Positions 34,301 to 45,365 of a stretch of DNA of 64,000 nt are shown here, in pieces. The position numbers and the translations under genes are program-made. Each line of letters begins with the position of its first letter. Position 1 is the stretch's first letter. The notes beneath the pieces are model-generated. The model did no database searches, was not told the DNA's origin, and saw nothing but the letters and a program-made list of their open reading frames with translations. Location of the stretch: assembly GCA_002110485.1 (NCBI GenBank), contig MOWL01000094.1, forward strand, positions 185,857-249,856, in the 5' to 3' direction. This stretch comes from Emergomyces orientalis (lineage: Eukaryota > Ascomycota > Eurotiomycetes > Onygenales > Ajellomycetaceae).

Positions 34301-34674
34301 GGTGAGTCAGGTGTCATTGTGGTGTAACTTCCAGGTGGTGCTGCATACATATTGACAATGATGATTGGCCCACTCTCTGTTAATAGAGTGAGCACTGTTA
34401 TATGTGTGAAGATTGTCTTTGTCTTCCAGGTTTTGACTGCTAATTGCTTGTTGATTAGAAAGCACACTTTCATGTTCTCCTGTTCCATGCCTGTCTGCCA
34501 GAAACCACAGTTTGCTGGACAGTGTGTGCCTGTTCTGAGTAGCTTCTGTATTCAAGGCTCCTGTATCGCAATCACATCATAGTTTAGTGCTGTTTCAGGC
34601 TTTGTCAACAGAGGCCCCATGACTTTATTTGACTTATGCACATTGTATTGTAGGATAACCAGGTTTTTCTTCAT
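31318..34674 (-). pseudogene. LINE-2 ORF2: endonuclease, RT and C-terminal zinc motif
   Basis: ATG at 34674 (MKKNLVILQYNVHKSNKV), TAA at 31318-31320, all in one frame. The endonuclease has IIVIGDFNVHH near 34200 and SDHQPIAT near 33960. RT has SSDKVPGVNGVPNRFLK, ARLSS, FYISAGISQGSPLS and a degraded active-site box FVND (near 32600). The C-terminal zinc motif CECGHANETVAHVIVHC is near 31530. Stops include TGA at the Trp of the EP-W motif (near 34555), TGA after HHTW (34174), TGA at 32935 and 32779, and a double TGA near 31390 where LINE-1 has *W and a WW pair is expected. Inactive copy. Confidence 0.85.
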
Positions 34675-36056
34675 AGCCCATTCATTTGGTTGCTCTGTGA
34701 GTGGCTAGTTTGTGATGATCCTCCAGGTGCTGGCTGGCCATTCAAGTGTATGAAGCTTGTCATGAATCTGTGTTGTTAAGCTTCTGCTTTTGATATGTCC
34801 GTCGGTCTTCTCACTCTGCGGGGGGTTTCTGTAGGTTCCTCATTTAGAGGTCTGTTGCATTTCCGTGAGTAGCTGAAGTCATCCGCGTCAGGTACTCTTA
34901 TCTCAAACTGCTTGGGGTGCTCTATCAGTGACTCTTTCGCGCTTTTAGCTACCATTTTTCTCTCTGGGCAGCTCAGATGCCATGCTGCATGGCTTCCACT
35001 GCAGTTGCTGCACTTTGGTCTGCTATCTTTCAGTACCCCTGGGCAGGTCTTATCTCCATGTCCTTTTTGTGTGCAATGACTGCAGGTTTCCTCCCTTCTG
35101 CAGAAGTGAGCTATGTGCCCATATTGCTGACATTTGTAACATCAGGTTACTCTGGCTTCTCTGTGAAATATCTCCACCATGCAGTATTCATTTCCTAGAA
35201 TGAGTCCATTATCTACCAGTGCGTTGGCCTGGTGTGGTGCAGCAACATTGATGACTATGCTTCCATGCAGTTTCTGCTGTCTGACTGTTATCTTATCCAC
35301 CTTGTGAATTAGAGCTTTGCAATGTAGTGTTGGGTTCTGTTTATAAATGCTCTCTATGGCATGTTCAGGGGTTTCCCAGTTGACAGCTCTCAAGAGAGTG
35401 CTCTTGACTAGTACCGTGTACATTTCTCGCTTCATGCGCGCTTTCTCTCCCCATTTGCGCATCCAGCTGTTGTCCCCCGTCAGTTCGGCCTTGGTGTCTT
35501 GTGTGTCTGTCATTAGAATCAGATCCTCACTTGGCATGTGCCTTGCTGCTATCACTCTTTCTTTTGTTATGTCCTTGATGACTTCATTTGCCTGTGTGAT
35601 GATTGCTTCTGATGTGTGTTCAGCTTCAGGGATTGTCTCACAGCTCTGGCGGGTGATGACTATTTCTCGTAGTGTTTTGGTTGATACAGTCTTAGCTGGG
35701 GGTTCTCCTCTGGCTGCAATTGCCGCCCATGTGAGGGTTCCATTGGGCTTGTTGTGTAGATTTTGCTGTTTGAATGTGCTCATTGCGTGTTTCATCTCTT
35801 TCAGTAGCTGATCACACAGTTCAGCTTTCACCTCCTTCACTGCACTCAGTGTGTTTTGCAGACACTTTCTCCTCTTCTTATTTATCTTCTTGTCACTCTC
35901 TCCCTCTCTGAGTATCGCAGTGAGTGCTTGAATGACTGTTGCTAGATTGTTTAGCTTTTTTTTCTGTTTTGTTGGGTTTTCTGTCTCTGACACGCGTCGT
36001 GTCTCGCGCGTGCTATTTTCCTTCACCTCCATTCTATCTTCTTCATCCAGCGTCAT
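34671..36056 (-). pseudogene. LINE-2 ORF1: gag-like protein with zinc knuckles
   Basis: ATG at 36056 and TGA at 34671-34673, 461 codons in one frame with one internal TGA (35142, at an Arg just before the first knuckle) and one TAA near 34785. The N-terminal part is highly charged (REGESDKKINKKRRKC). Three CCHC-type motifs follow the TGA: CYKCQQYGHIAHFC, CSHCTQKGHGDKTC and CSNCSGSHAAWHLSC. The stop overlaps the ORF2 ATG as ATGA, exactly as in LINE-1. Confidence 0.84.
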
Positions 36057-36150
36057 TCAGCTTACTGAAAAGTGCTCCTTCTAATAATATATATAATTAA
36101 GTCGTACTATTTTCTTATATAATAGTATATATATATACAAGTATATAATT

Positions 36151-36345
36151 GTGAGGATATGTGGGTGTTCATCTATTTTAACAAGCAGAGGAAACCGTGT
36201 GACAGGCCTTACCTGTCACTGAACTAAAAACCCCGCGATCCCCAGATCTATTCTGCCTATTTAACATCTTCAGATTACTGTGAAGCAGCCACAGCTGCTC
36301 TTAGAGAGAGAGTGCATAGCACTATAGAAAAGAATAAAAGAAAAA
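36151..36345 (-). mobile_element. 5'-truncated LINE fragment (3' UTR only)
   Basis: It matches the LINE-2 3' UTR (30815-31000) in order: GAGGATATGTGGG, an AACCGTG block, CTAAAAACC, then the AGCAGCCACAGCTGCTCTTA block also seen at 4860-4905. No coding part is present, as expected for a severely 5'-truncated copy in minus orientation. Confidence 0.65.
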
Positions 36346-36720
36346 TGTTACGGAACACCCCGCGGGAGCGCCAGGAACCATTGGGCACTAAGGACACTGA
36401 CAGAATAGGCTACGGTTCGGTAGAACAAAAGCTCCGAAGGAACCTATCACGTGACTGGTAGACTGATATGACAGATGGAAAGATCTACCAAGCCTACCAG
36501 GCCTACTGATGGTAGATTGGTATGCATGTGGGAAAGATCTACCAGGTCTACTGAACCTACTATGAGATTTCATCATGTATATAAACATGCTTATTACTCT
36601 TAGAATCAGAGAAGCTTATCTTCTTGATCACAATCAATTTGATTCTCTTATATCACTCTATCTTCCAAATATCCTACTTAAATTCATTCTGACCATCTCT
36701 TTCTGAACAATTCATTGTCA
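36346..36720 (+). repeat. Probable solo LTR with an internal 54-bp tandem duplication
   Basis: Starts TGTTACGGAACACC and contains a TATA-like GTATATAAAC near 36577-36586. It has two units of about 54 bp (36458-36567) sharing GGAAAGATCTACCA. No coding sequence for a retrotransposon flanks it. The end is uncertain (candidate ..GAACA at 36709 or ..TGTCA at 36720) and no target duplication could be fixed. Confidence 0.4.
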
Positions 36721-37688
36721 AAACCTGCGCGAAAACTCTGATTGATTTTCATGTTCCTTTGCACCAGTGCCAAGTCTTTTCCCTGTACCGCCCTACCTCG
36801 TCCGGCAGAAAAGTGACAAAAAAATACCTCAGCACAGATCACACGTGACCTACCCTTCAATCAGAAATTCCCCGAAACCTACCCTCTCTACAAAACGGAA
36901 CGAGAAAAAGTGGAAATATCAGTGTTTAAAAAATAGCTTGGTCCCTGCAAGTAATATATATACATACTTGTATATATATATATTATTATATAAGAAAATA
37001 GTACAGATTTAGTCTGTTGATTCTTCATTTGCATACTCATCTGTGTGACTTAATAAATTACATTTATTAAGAGCTATCTAGTAAAATATATGAGATTAAT
37101 TTGAATAGAAAAGGAAATCTATTTAGTATTAATTCATATTGGTATTTCAGGAATACAATCTTGATTTGAGGTGGGGCCTATTTCAAGCAGAAATTTTGAG
37201 AAGCTTTTTAAATTGAAAAAGACAAAATTTGCAAGAGTTAGAGTGTTTTTCTTGATTTAGCTCTGAGTAAATAAATCAAGAAAATTCTACATAAATTCAT
37301 ATTTCTTTACTTCAGTGACTGATTCAGTTTTTGAAAATAATCTCAATTTTGAGCTGCATACTTGATATGTGGGGAGAAGTTTAGAATATTGAATATTTCT
37401 GAATAGTTTTTATCAATTTCTCTGCAAAAAATTTTGTCAGTTTTTCTTTCAAAAACTGTCATTTCAATTGAATAATTCATTATTCATTGAAATCAATTCT
37501 TTTCTCTTCATTTTGTAGCACAAGAAAGAAGTCTGTGAAGATTTAATTAATTTATCTTTAAAAATCAATATTAGTTTATTAGATTCTCTTAAAAAATCTA
37601 ATCTAGATACTATTTCTAGTAGAAAAAATAGCAAAAATCTGAGAATACTATTTAATTTGACTAATTATCTAATATACTCAAAGAAATC

Positions 37689-39225
37689 ATGAATAACTCA
37701 TCTCAATCTGTGAATATGATGACTTCATGCAAAAATAGAAATAATTTCATAGAAACTGTTTCTGAAATTGAGATTTTGAAGAAAAGAAAAAAAGAAGAAA
37801 TAGACAGACACAAAGTAGATGAAGTGAAAAATCTACAAAAAATAGCTGATAAGCTATATAAACAGTGCATGTATGAAGAAAATGCAAGCAAGACAGCTGA
37901 ATGAAATTATTAAGTTTAAACTTAATATTTCTTCAAATCTGAAGATAGTTTTGAAAAAAACTGAAAAATCTGTATCTCAAAAAATCTCTTCTGAATCTCT
38001 TTCAAAAGAAAACACTGAAAATGAGACAAAAACCTATACTCAAGCTCTCAATAGATCACAAAATATTGAAAAAGAAAAACAGCTGAAAAAAGCAGAAAAA
38101 ATTTTCTCATTAGTTGAGAAAAAAGAACAAAGAAAAGCTCAAAAAGAGATTAAATTTCTTGAATCAAAAAAACAGAGACTGATTTTAAAAGTTAGTGATA
38201 GAGCTATCTTTGAAAAATCTATTCTAAATAATTCTAAGTTCATTTTTGAACTTAGAAACAAAATCAATCAAAACTTTCATTTTGAAACTCAAAATGAAGA
38301 ATTCAAGTCAGTTATCTCATCAATTGAAATCTCTTTTCTGGGAAATTCAATTGTAATTACTGCTATGCCAGATTTCAGCTCTGAATATCTAATTCAAAAT
38401 GAAAACTGCTGAAAAGAGATACTTCAAAAAGCTCTCTCTATTGAAGTTTCATGTGAAAAAGATGAGAAATGGGGAAAATTTGTGTTACATGATATTTCAG
38501 TTGAAATCTTTGATCATGAAGAAGACATGATAAATTTGAAAGAAGAAATTGAAATATATAACTCAATTTCTTTGAAAAAAACCCCAATTTGGCTCAATTC
38601 TTATGAGCAAAGACAAAGAAATCAAAATGCTTCAGTTTTAATTACTACAAATACAATAGAACAGTCAAAATGACAGTATATTGTAATTGCAGGATTGAAA
38701 ATGAAAGTATTTGAATTCAAAGATTCAAGAGAGAATATTAAATCTCAAATTCAATGCTCAAACTGTCAGAAACATGGACACTTTGCAAATACTTGTAAAA
38801 GAAATTCTAAATGTCAGTTTTGTGCTTTAGATCACAAAATAAATGAACATTCTTGCAACACATGTAGAAAAATAGATGAAATCTGCAATCACACTGAAAT
38901 CAAATGCAGTAATTGCTATGAAAAGCACACATCTATTTCAAAAGATTGTATTTTCATTTTTAAGAAAAAGTCTTTCAATAAAGATGTGAAATGGAGAAAA
39001 GAAACTCAAAATACAGAGAAAATAGATAAAACTACAAAAAGAAGAAATTCTCAAATGTCTATTTCTTCTGAGTCAAATTCTTTTTCAAAAAATAGACAGA
39101 TCTTAAACCCTGTTACATCTATAAAAATGAGAAAAGATAAAGAAAATCTCATTTCAATGAAAGCAGTAGAAGTTCCAGCTCTGAATACAGATAATAGATA
39201 TAATCTATTACCTGATTCAGAATAA
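37689..39225 (+). pseudogene. LINE-3 ORF1: charged gag-like protein with zinc knuckles
   Basis: The ATG at 37689 opens a Lys/Glu-rich coiled-coil-like region. The frame shifts by +1 near 37860-37900, and the main frame then runs from about 37873 to TAA 39223-39225 with TGA codons at 38410-38412 and 38671-38673. Zinc knuckles are CSNCQKHGHFANTC near 38757, CQFCALDHKINEHSC and CSNCYEKHTSISKDC. It is probably the RNA-packaging protein of the element. It is broken by one frameshift and two stops. Confidence 0.78.
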
Positions 39226-39258
39226 AAGAAACACAGCTTCAATTTATTCCTTTTGTAC

Positions 39259-42200
39259 ATGTTTACTACACAAAATAATAATAAAAAGAAGAAAAAAACT
39301 ATCAAAAATGCTTCAAAAATAACTTTTATTCAAAACAATGTTGATAGAAATAAAGATGCTATCTATTCATGCTTACAAATAGACTTTGAAGAGTAAACTG
39401 ACTTCATTCTATTACAAGAGCCAAATTTTGATATAGAACAACAATTTATAATTTCTCATTCAAGCTATCACTGCTTTTTACCAGAGAAATCAGATGTAAA
39501 AGCAAGAGTTGTGATATATGCAAGAAAAAGATCAAGATTTCAATTCAATATAAAAAGTAATTATATATCTAATTCTGATATTCTAGTTGGAGATATTATA
39601 GATACAAGAAATCAATTTGACAGTATTCAATTGATAAATATTTATAATGAAAAATCACTGAAGGTAAATGATAATTCATGGACAGTTGACAGAGAACTGC
39701 TGAATTTAAGTCCAGAAAAAAATGCTATTATATGTGGTGATTTCAATGCACATCATATATGGTGGAATTCTGAATGTGATTATTCAATAAGATCAGAGAA
39801 AATAGTAGAGTGGGCTCTACAACATGAATTAGATATTATAAATGAAATTGATAGACAGACCTTCTTTAGAAACAACTTAATGAAGAAATCAATCATAGAC
39901 TTAACCTTTCTATCAAAAAATTTGATTGAAAACAAGGTCTATAATTGGTTTATTAATTCAGAAGAAACATCAGGATCTGCTCATGAAGTTATTCAATTTA
40001 ATATTGAAATTGATGAAAAGGAAACATGTGAGAATCCTCTACTATCAAATCAATATAATTTTGAAAAAGCTGAATGGTCTGAAATCAATAAGAGAATTGA
40101 AGATTTAAAATTTGAAAAAAAAGAAGAATTATCAAATTGGAATGAAAAGACAATAATAACAGATATAATGCTAGAAAGTAGAACTAATATAATAACTGAA
40201 ATTATATTAGAAAGCATTAAAAACTTTATACCAAAGAAAAAGCTCTCAGAATTCTCAAAACCTTGGTGGTCAGAAGAAATAACAGAAAAAAGAAAAAATC
40301 TAGCAAAAATAAAAAAAGAATGGAAAGAGAATATCATATCTTATGAAGAATATAAAAGAATAAGAAATGAATATTTCACATTAATTAAAAAAGCTAAAAC
40401 TAGCTGCTGGAATAAATTTCTTGAGAATGCACAGGGAAAAGAAATATTTAAAGCTTTTAAATATACAAAGTCTAAATCTGTTGCAAAGCTTCCATCTCTA
40501 AAATATAAAATAGAAAATGAGGAATATATTGCTCATTCTTTTGAACAAAAATGTCAGGCTTTTATGAAAATTCTATTTCAAAAACCACCTCAATCTGAAC
40601 AATATAGTTCAATATGTGAATATATTGAAGATTCAAGATGGGCTTGGCCAGATCTATCTAGAAATGAACTTGAAACTGCTGTTTTTACAAGTTCTACAAA
40701 AACAGCTGCAGGACCTGATACTATAAATCATTTAATCATTCAAAAAGTCTTTCATTCTCTGAAAAATGAATTATTTGAATTATTCTCTCAACTAATGAAG
40801 AATGGGTATCACCCTGAATGCTGGAGACAAGCAACTGGTATAGTTCTTGCAAAACCAAATAGAAAAGCTACTATGCCAAAGTCTTATAGAATTATATCAC
40901 TTTTGAATTGCTTGGGAAAAATTCTTGAAAAAATAATAGCAACAAGATTATCATATCTAGGCTCAATCACTGATTTATTATATAATGATCAAATGGGTGG
41001 CAGAAAACAGAATTCTGCAATAGATACAGTTTTATCAATAATTCATGATATTCAAATGGCAAAAAATGAAGGCTTAGTTACAACAGCTGCTTTTATTGAT
41101 ATAAAAGGTGCTTTTGATCATGTTTCAAAGAATAAGCTAATAATTATTCTTCAAGAGATGAAACTACCAAAAGCATTAATAAAGTGGGTTATATGTTTTA
41201 TGTCAAAAAGATATATTCAACTACTTTTTGACTCATTAAAGCAAGATATTACTGAAATTGAAATAGGAGTTCCTCAGGGGTCTCCAGTCTCACCAATTCT
41301 ATTTGCTATATATACAAAAAATCTATTCAAAGATAGAGAAATGGAGATAGTGAGATCTTCTAGCTATGTTGATGATATAGATCTGATTTTCAGCTCAAGA
41401 ACAATAAAAGAAAATTGTGAAAATATTGAAAAAGCTGCGCAAGAGATATTTAATAGAGGAGATTTAAACCTAATTCAATTTGATATGGAAAAAACTGAAT
41501 TAATTCACTTTTTTCCAAAAAGATATGAAAAGGAAATAAGTTTAAATCTATTAAATCAAGAAATAAAGCCTAAATCAGTTGTAAGATGGCTAGGAATCTG
41601 GCTGGATTCAAAACTCAATTTTAAATCTCATATTCAAAAAAGAATGGCTCAAGCTGAAAGAGTTTTAAATAGTATAATACAACTTTCTAATACTGAAAGG
41701 GGTTTATCATTTCAAGCTATGAGACAGCTATACATTGCATGTATAGCATCTATTTCTGATTATGGTGTTCAGATATGGTGGAAGAACCAGAAACACTTCA
41801 TAGATAAGTTTCAAAAATTGCAGAATACAGCTTTAAGAAGAATTCTGGGAGCTTTCAAAACCTCTCCATGTAGAGCTATGGAAATAGAAGCTTCTATATC
41901 ACCTCCTGAAATAAGATTTGAGAAGATATGCAAGAATTATGCACTGAGAATCATGAAAATGCCAGATATTCATTCAATTAGAAAAAGAATATCTACATCT
42001 TATCCTCCAATTCAATCTGGAAATGACTTAGATTGGAATAGATATCTAGATTGGAATAGATATCTAGATTGGAATGAAAGTCAAGAAAATCAAGAAAATG
42101 AGAGAAATAGAAAAAAAATCCCTTCTCAACTATATAGAGTATGCTCAATGATTAAAAATGAGTTCTCCTCATTAAATATTGAAAAGATTGAACACAAAAA

Positions 42201-43224
42201 GCTATATTCATGGAAAGAAAAACTAGGCTCAATGATTTCAATTGAAATAAGCGCATTATCAAAACCAGAAGAAGCTGAGAATCATAGAAGAATAATAGAG
42301 AAATTTGATTTTAAAAAGTCAATTCTAATCTATTCAGATGGTTCAATGAATGAAAATAAAGGCCTAGGAGCTGGAATAGCATATACAGAAGATAATTACA
42401 AATATACATCAGATTCATGGAATATTGGAAATGAATGTGAAGTATTTGATGCTGAATTATATGCTATTATGAAAGCTTTTAAACTGATAGAAATAAAAGC
42501 TTCAAAAAGAAAAGATATGAAAGAAGCATGGATTTTTTCAGATAGTCAAGCAGCTTTGAAAAGAATTCAAAAAAATGAAATTCATAATGGTCAAATGAAT
42601 ATAGAAGTAATTCTAAAGATATGCAAAAGAATTCAATTAAAATATAAGACAAAGATATATCTGAGCTGGGTTCCTGCTCATATAAATATACATGGAAATG
42701 AGCTTGCTGATGAAGCAGCAAAGAAAGGAACAGAACTAAATATTGCAAGTTCAAAAATAGTTTCATGGTCTTTTATTAAAAGAAAGATAAAAGAGAATTG
42801 CTTAGAAAAATGGCATAAAATATGGGAAAAACAAAGAAAAAGTCCTCACTATCTTAGATTTGAAACTAAACCTAAATGGAAATCATGCTCTATTAAGTGC
42901 AAGAAGAAGCTTTTCTCCTCAATCATTCAATTGAAACTAGGTCATGGCTATTTCAAATCTTATTTGAAAAGAATATCTGATATTGAAAGTGAAAATTGTG
43001 AATATTGTGACTCTCTTGAAGACCCAGAACATATCTTAATGAATTGCTCATTAAATCAAGAACTTAGAGCTGAACTGAGATATAAATATAAGCTGAGAGA
43101 AATGAATATGAAACTACTATTTTCAACTGAAATAGGCAGTCAATATTTAATTGATTTTCTCAATGAAACTCAAATAGCTACTAGAAATCAATTCTATTTC
43201 AAAGATGAAAATATAAATGAATGA
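39259..43224 (+). pseudogene. LINE-3 ORF2: endonuclease-RT-RNase H, open except one TAA
   Basis: The only internal stop is TAA 39394-39396 near the N-terminus; from 39397 the frame is open to TGA at 43222-43224. The endonuclease has LLQEPNF, ICGDFNAHHIWWN (near 39740) and a SAH box near 39975 where the family has SDH. RT has AAGPDTINHLII, YRIISLLNCLGKI, AAFIDIKGAFDHV, GVPQGSPVSPILF and the intact box YVDDIDLIF (near 41370). RNase H keeps all four acidic residues: YSDGS, DAELYAI, FSDSQAA and NELADEAA. The terminal zinc motif is CEYCDSLEDPEHILMNC. Arg is coded almost only by AGA. An 18-bp repeat (DWNRYL, two to three times) lies near 42031-42072. It is the best preserved LINE in the window. Confidence 0.88.
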
Positions 43225-43440
43225 GAATCTGAAATATTCTTTATAAAAACTGCTAGATATTATATAATATCTCACTATTTCTTTTGTGTTAGAGTCTGTC
43301 TTTTATTTCCTTTGTATTCATGTCATGAGTTATTTTGTCTATCATTAATTTATTTTCTTTGTAATCACTTGAAAATTATATGAAAAAAGAGAATATAAAT
43401 AATCTTTAAAGATATTTATAAATAAATAAAAAAAAAGAAA

Positions 43441-43602
43441 AATCAATTTGCTGACTATTCTGGGCTGGAATTCAAGTATTGCAAGTGCTATTTGTTTGAA
43501 GAAAAAATGTATAGTAATTAGTTTTAAAGTTAGAAAAATCCTGAGACTCTTTGAGTCTCAGGTAGATATCATAGTCTCTGACTGCATATATCTATAATGG
43601 AA
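43441..43602. other. Spacer with a perfect 10-bp hairpin
   Basis: Non-coding, AT-rich spacer between the tails of LINE-3 and LINE-4. CCTGAGACTC-TTT-GAGTCTCAGG at 43540-43562 is a perfect inverted repeat. No gene is visible. Confidence 0.6.
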
Positions 43603-45365
43603 GAATAATAATAATAATGTTTATAATAAATTGATTTAAATCATATTTATTATATATCTAGTTGTTGTTTTTTTCTTGTTGCAATATCTGTTTCTATGAT
43701 ATAATTTATTAAATATTTGATACCTGTTTCAGTTTGAAACAGAAATCTCATATTTATTTGATCTATATCATATTTTCTTTTCAAATCATTTCTAATAACA
43801 GAGTTTTTTAAGCAATTTATCAATAAATGTTCTGAATCTTTCAAACAATCACATATATCACAGTTTTGAGGTCTCTCAATTCCAAATTTCTTAAAATAGG
43901 AGTCAAAGTATCCATGACCAAGCTTCAATTGAATTATTGAAGAAAAGATTTTCTTTTTGCATTTAATAGAGCATGCTTTCCACTTTGGTTTTGTTTCAAA
44001 AACCAAGTATTTGATACTTAGTTTTTTTTTTTGAGTTACTCAATTTAAATTTCAATCTTTTAAGCATTTCTCTTTTACTTTTCTTTTTATAAATGTTCAA
44101 GATATTTTCTGTTTTTTCACTAACTCAATTTCTGTGCTCTTTTTTGCAGCTTCATCAGCTAGTTCATTTCCTTTTATATTCATATGAGCTGGGATCCAGT
44201 GCAAATGAATTTGTATATCTTTTAATTTTCTTATTCTTTTAATCAATTGATATACAGTTTCAATATGTATTTAATTTTCTTGAATCTTGTTTTTTTGAAA
44301 TCTTTTCAAAGCTGCTTGACTGTCTGAATAAATTCATATCTCATTGATATCTGAATTTCTTGTCAATTGACTCATTGTCATTTTAAATGCTTGCATTATT
44401 GTATATACTTCTGCATCAAATACTTCCATTTCTTGACCCAGATTCCATGAATTGGTGAAGTATATATCTTTGTTTCTTGTATATGCTATGCCAGCTTCCA
44501 GATTATTTGAAGTATCATTTTTTGATTCATCAGTATAGATAATCAGAGCATTATTTATAATTTCAAGCTGCTTTAAATGTCTTTCTTGCTCATTTTCTTT
44601 AGATAATTCACTAATATCTATATCAATCAATGAATTCAGAGACTTTTTCCATGGATATAGTTGTTCAAAATCTAATTCTTCCACATTTAAATGAGGAAGT
44701 TCGTCTTTGATCATTGAACAAACTCTATATAACTGAGTTGGAATCTTTTTTACAGAATTTAGACTGGTTTCATTCCAATCTAAATATTTACTCCAGTTCA
44801 AATCAGTGCCTGTGTTCATGGGAGGAAATGTGAATGAAACTCTTTTTCTAATTATATGATTTTGATTTAATTTAATTATTCTCACTGAATAATTTCTGCA
44901 CAGCTTGTCCAGCCTTATTTTAGAAGAAGAAATTGAGGTTTCAATTTCCATAGCTTTTATAGAGATGATTTTAAATGCTCCCAGCATTCTTCTTAAAGCT
45001 TTATTTTGCAGACTTTCATATTTATTTAGAAAGTTTTTCTGATTTTTCCACCATATTTGTGCTCCATAGTCTGAGATTGAGGAAATGCAGGCAATATAAA
45101 GTTGTCTCATTGCTTGGAAAGATAGTCCTCTTTCTGTATTTGATAATCTTAAAATGTTATTAAGATTACTTACTCTCTGCCTGGGCAAGTTTCTTTTGAA
45201 TATGATAATTAAACCTCAGTTTTGAGTCTAGCCAAAATCCTAGCCATCTAACTGATTCTTTTGGATTAATTTGTTCATTTAGCAAGACTATGTGTTCATT
45301 TTTCTCATTTGACTTAGGAAAAAAGTGAATCAATTCAGTTTTATTCATATCAAACTGAATTCTAT
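43603..45365 (-). mobile_element. LINE-4: 5'-truncated relative of LINE-3
   Basis: The minus strand holds only the 3' half of ORF2. It starts abruptly near 45365 within the RT tail (FDMNKTELIHFFPK), continues through the connection region (RGLSFQAMRQLYIAC), RNase H (DAEVYTIMQAF) and the terminal zinc motif CDICDCLKDSEHLLINC, and ends in an AAT-type tail (43603-43617). There are frameshifts near 45170-45190 and a degenerate stretch at 44007-44333. It is inserted into the gag of Gypsy-D. 5' truncation is the usual product of incomplete target-primed reverse transcription. Confidence 0.83.
43650..45365 (-). pseudogene. LINE-4 ORF2 remnant (RT tail, RNase H, zinc motif)
   Basis: Three readable blocks (45348-45166, 45188-44334, 44006-43650) align in order with LINE-3 residues from the end of RT to the C-terminus. 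The RNase H region retains IYTDES and AEVYTIM; the middle of the domain is too decayed to read cleanly. Stop TAA ends the frame at 43650. Confidence 0.8.

Larger units (their letters stand above)
30753..36085 (-). mobile_element. LINE-2: full-length Tad-like non-LTR retrotransposon
   Basis: Minus-strand LINE with short 5' UTR, ORF1 (36056-34671), ORF2 (34674-31318), a 3' UTR of about 560 bp, and a (TTA)n / (AAT)n tail near 30754-30812. It belongs to a different subfamily from LINE-1; the proteins align clearly but at moderate identity. Both ORFs stay in one frame from end to end, interrupted only by point stops, nearly all TGA. The 3' tail sits inside the Copia-4 remnant. The 5' boundary is approximate. 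Confidence 0.85.
36104..37004. repeat. Inverted repeat pair bounding a 0.9-kb interval
   Basis: The left arm begins GTACTATTTTCTTATATAAT (36104-36123) and its exact reverse complement ends the right arm (36985-37004). Similarity continues inward through TA-rich sequence to about 36150 and 36952. The arms end in GTAC on both sides. The interval between holds a LINE 3' UTR scrap and an LTR-like sequence. It could be a fold-back element, or two copies of one TA-rich flank that became inverted. Confidence 0.7.
37008..43440 (+). mobile_element. LINE-3: AT-rich, CpG-free LINE with endonuclease, RT and RNase H
   Basis: A long 5' region (37008-37688, AT-rich with no ORF), ORF1 (37689-39225), ORF2 (39259-43224) and a 3' UTR ending near an A-rich tail at 43421-43440. 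ORF2 has an RNase H domain after RT, which LINE-1 and LINE-2 lack, so it is a separate lineage. LINE-4 is a relative. Apart from two or three sites I find no CG dinucleotide in the whole element, yet ORF2 is almost fully open. Boundaries are approximate because no target duplication was found. Confidence 0.82.

Noticed and set aside
43540..43570. Helitron 3' end
   Set aside because: The hairpin is not followed by CTRR on either strand and no Rep/helicase sequence or TC end was found.
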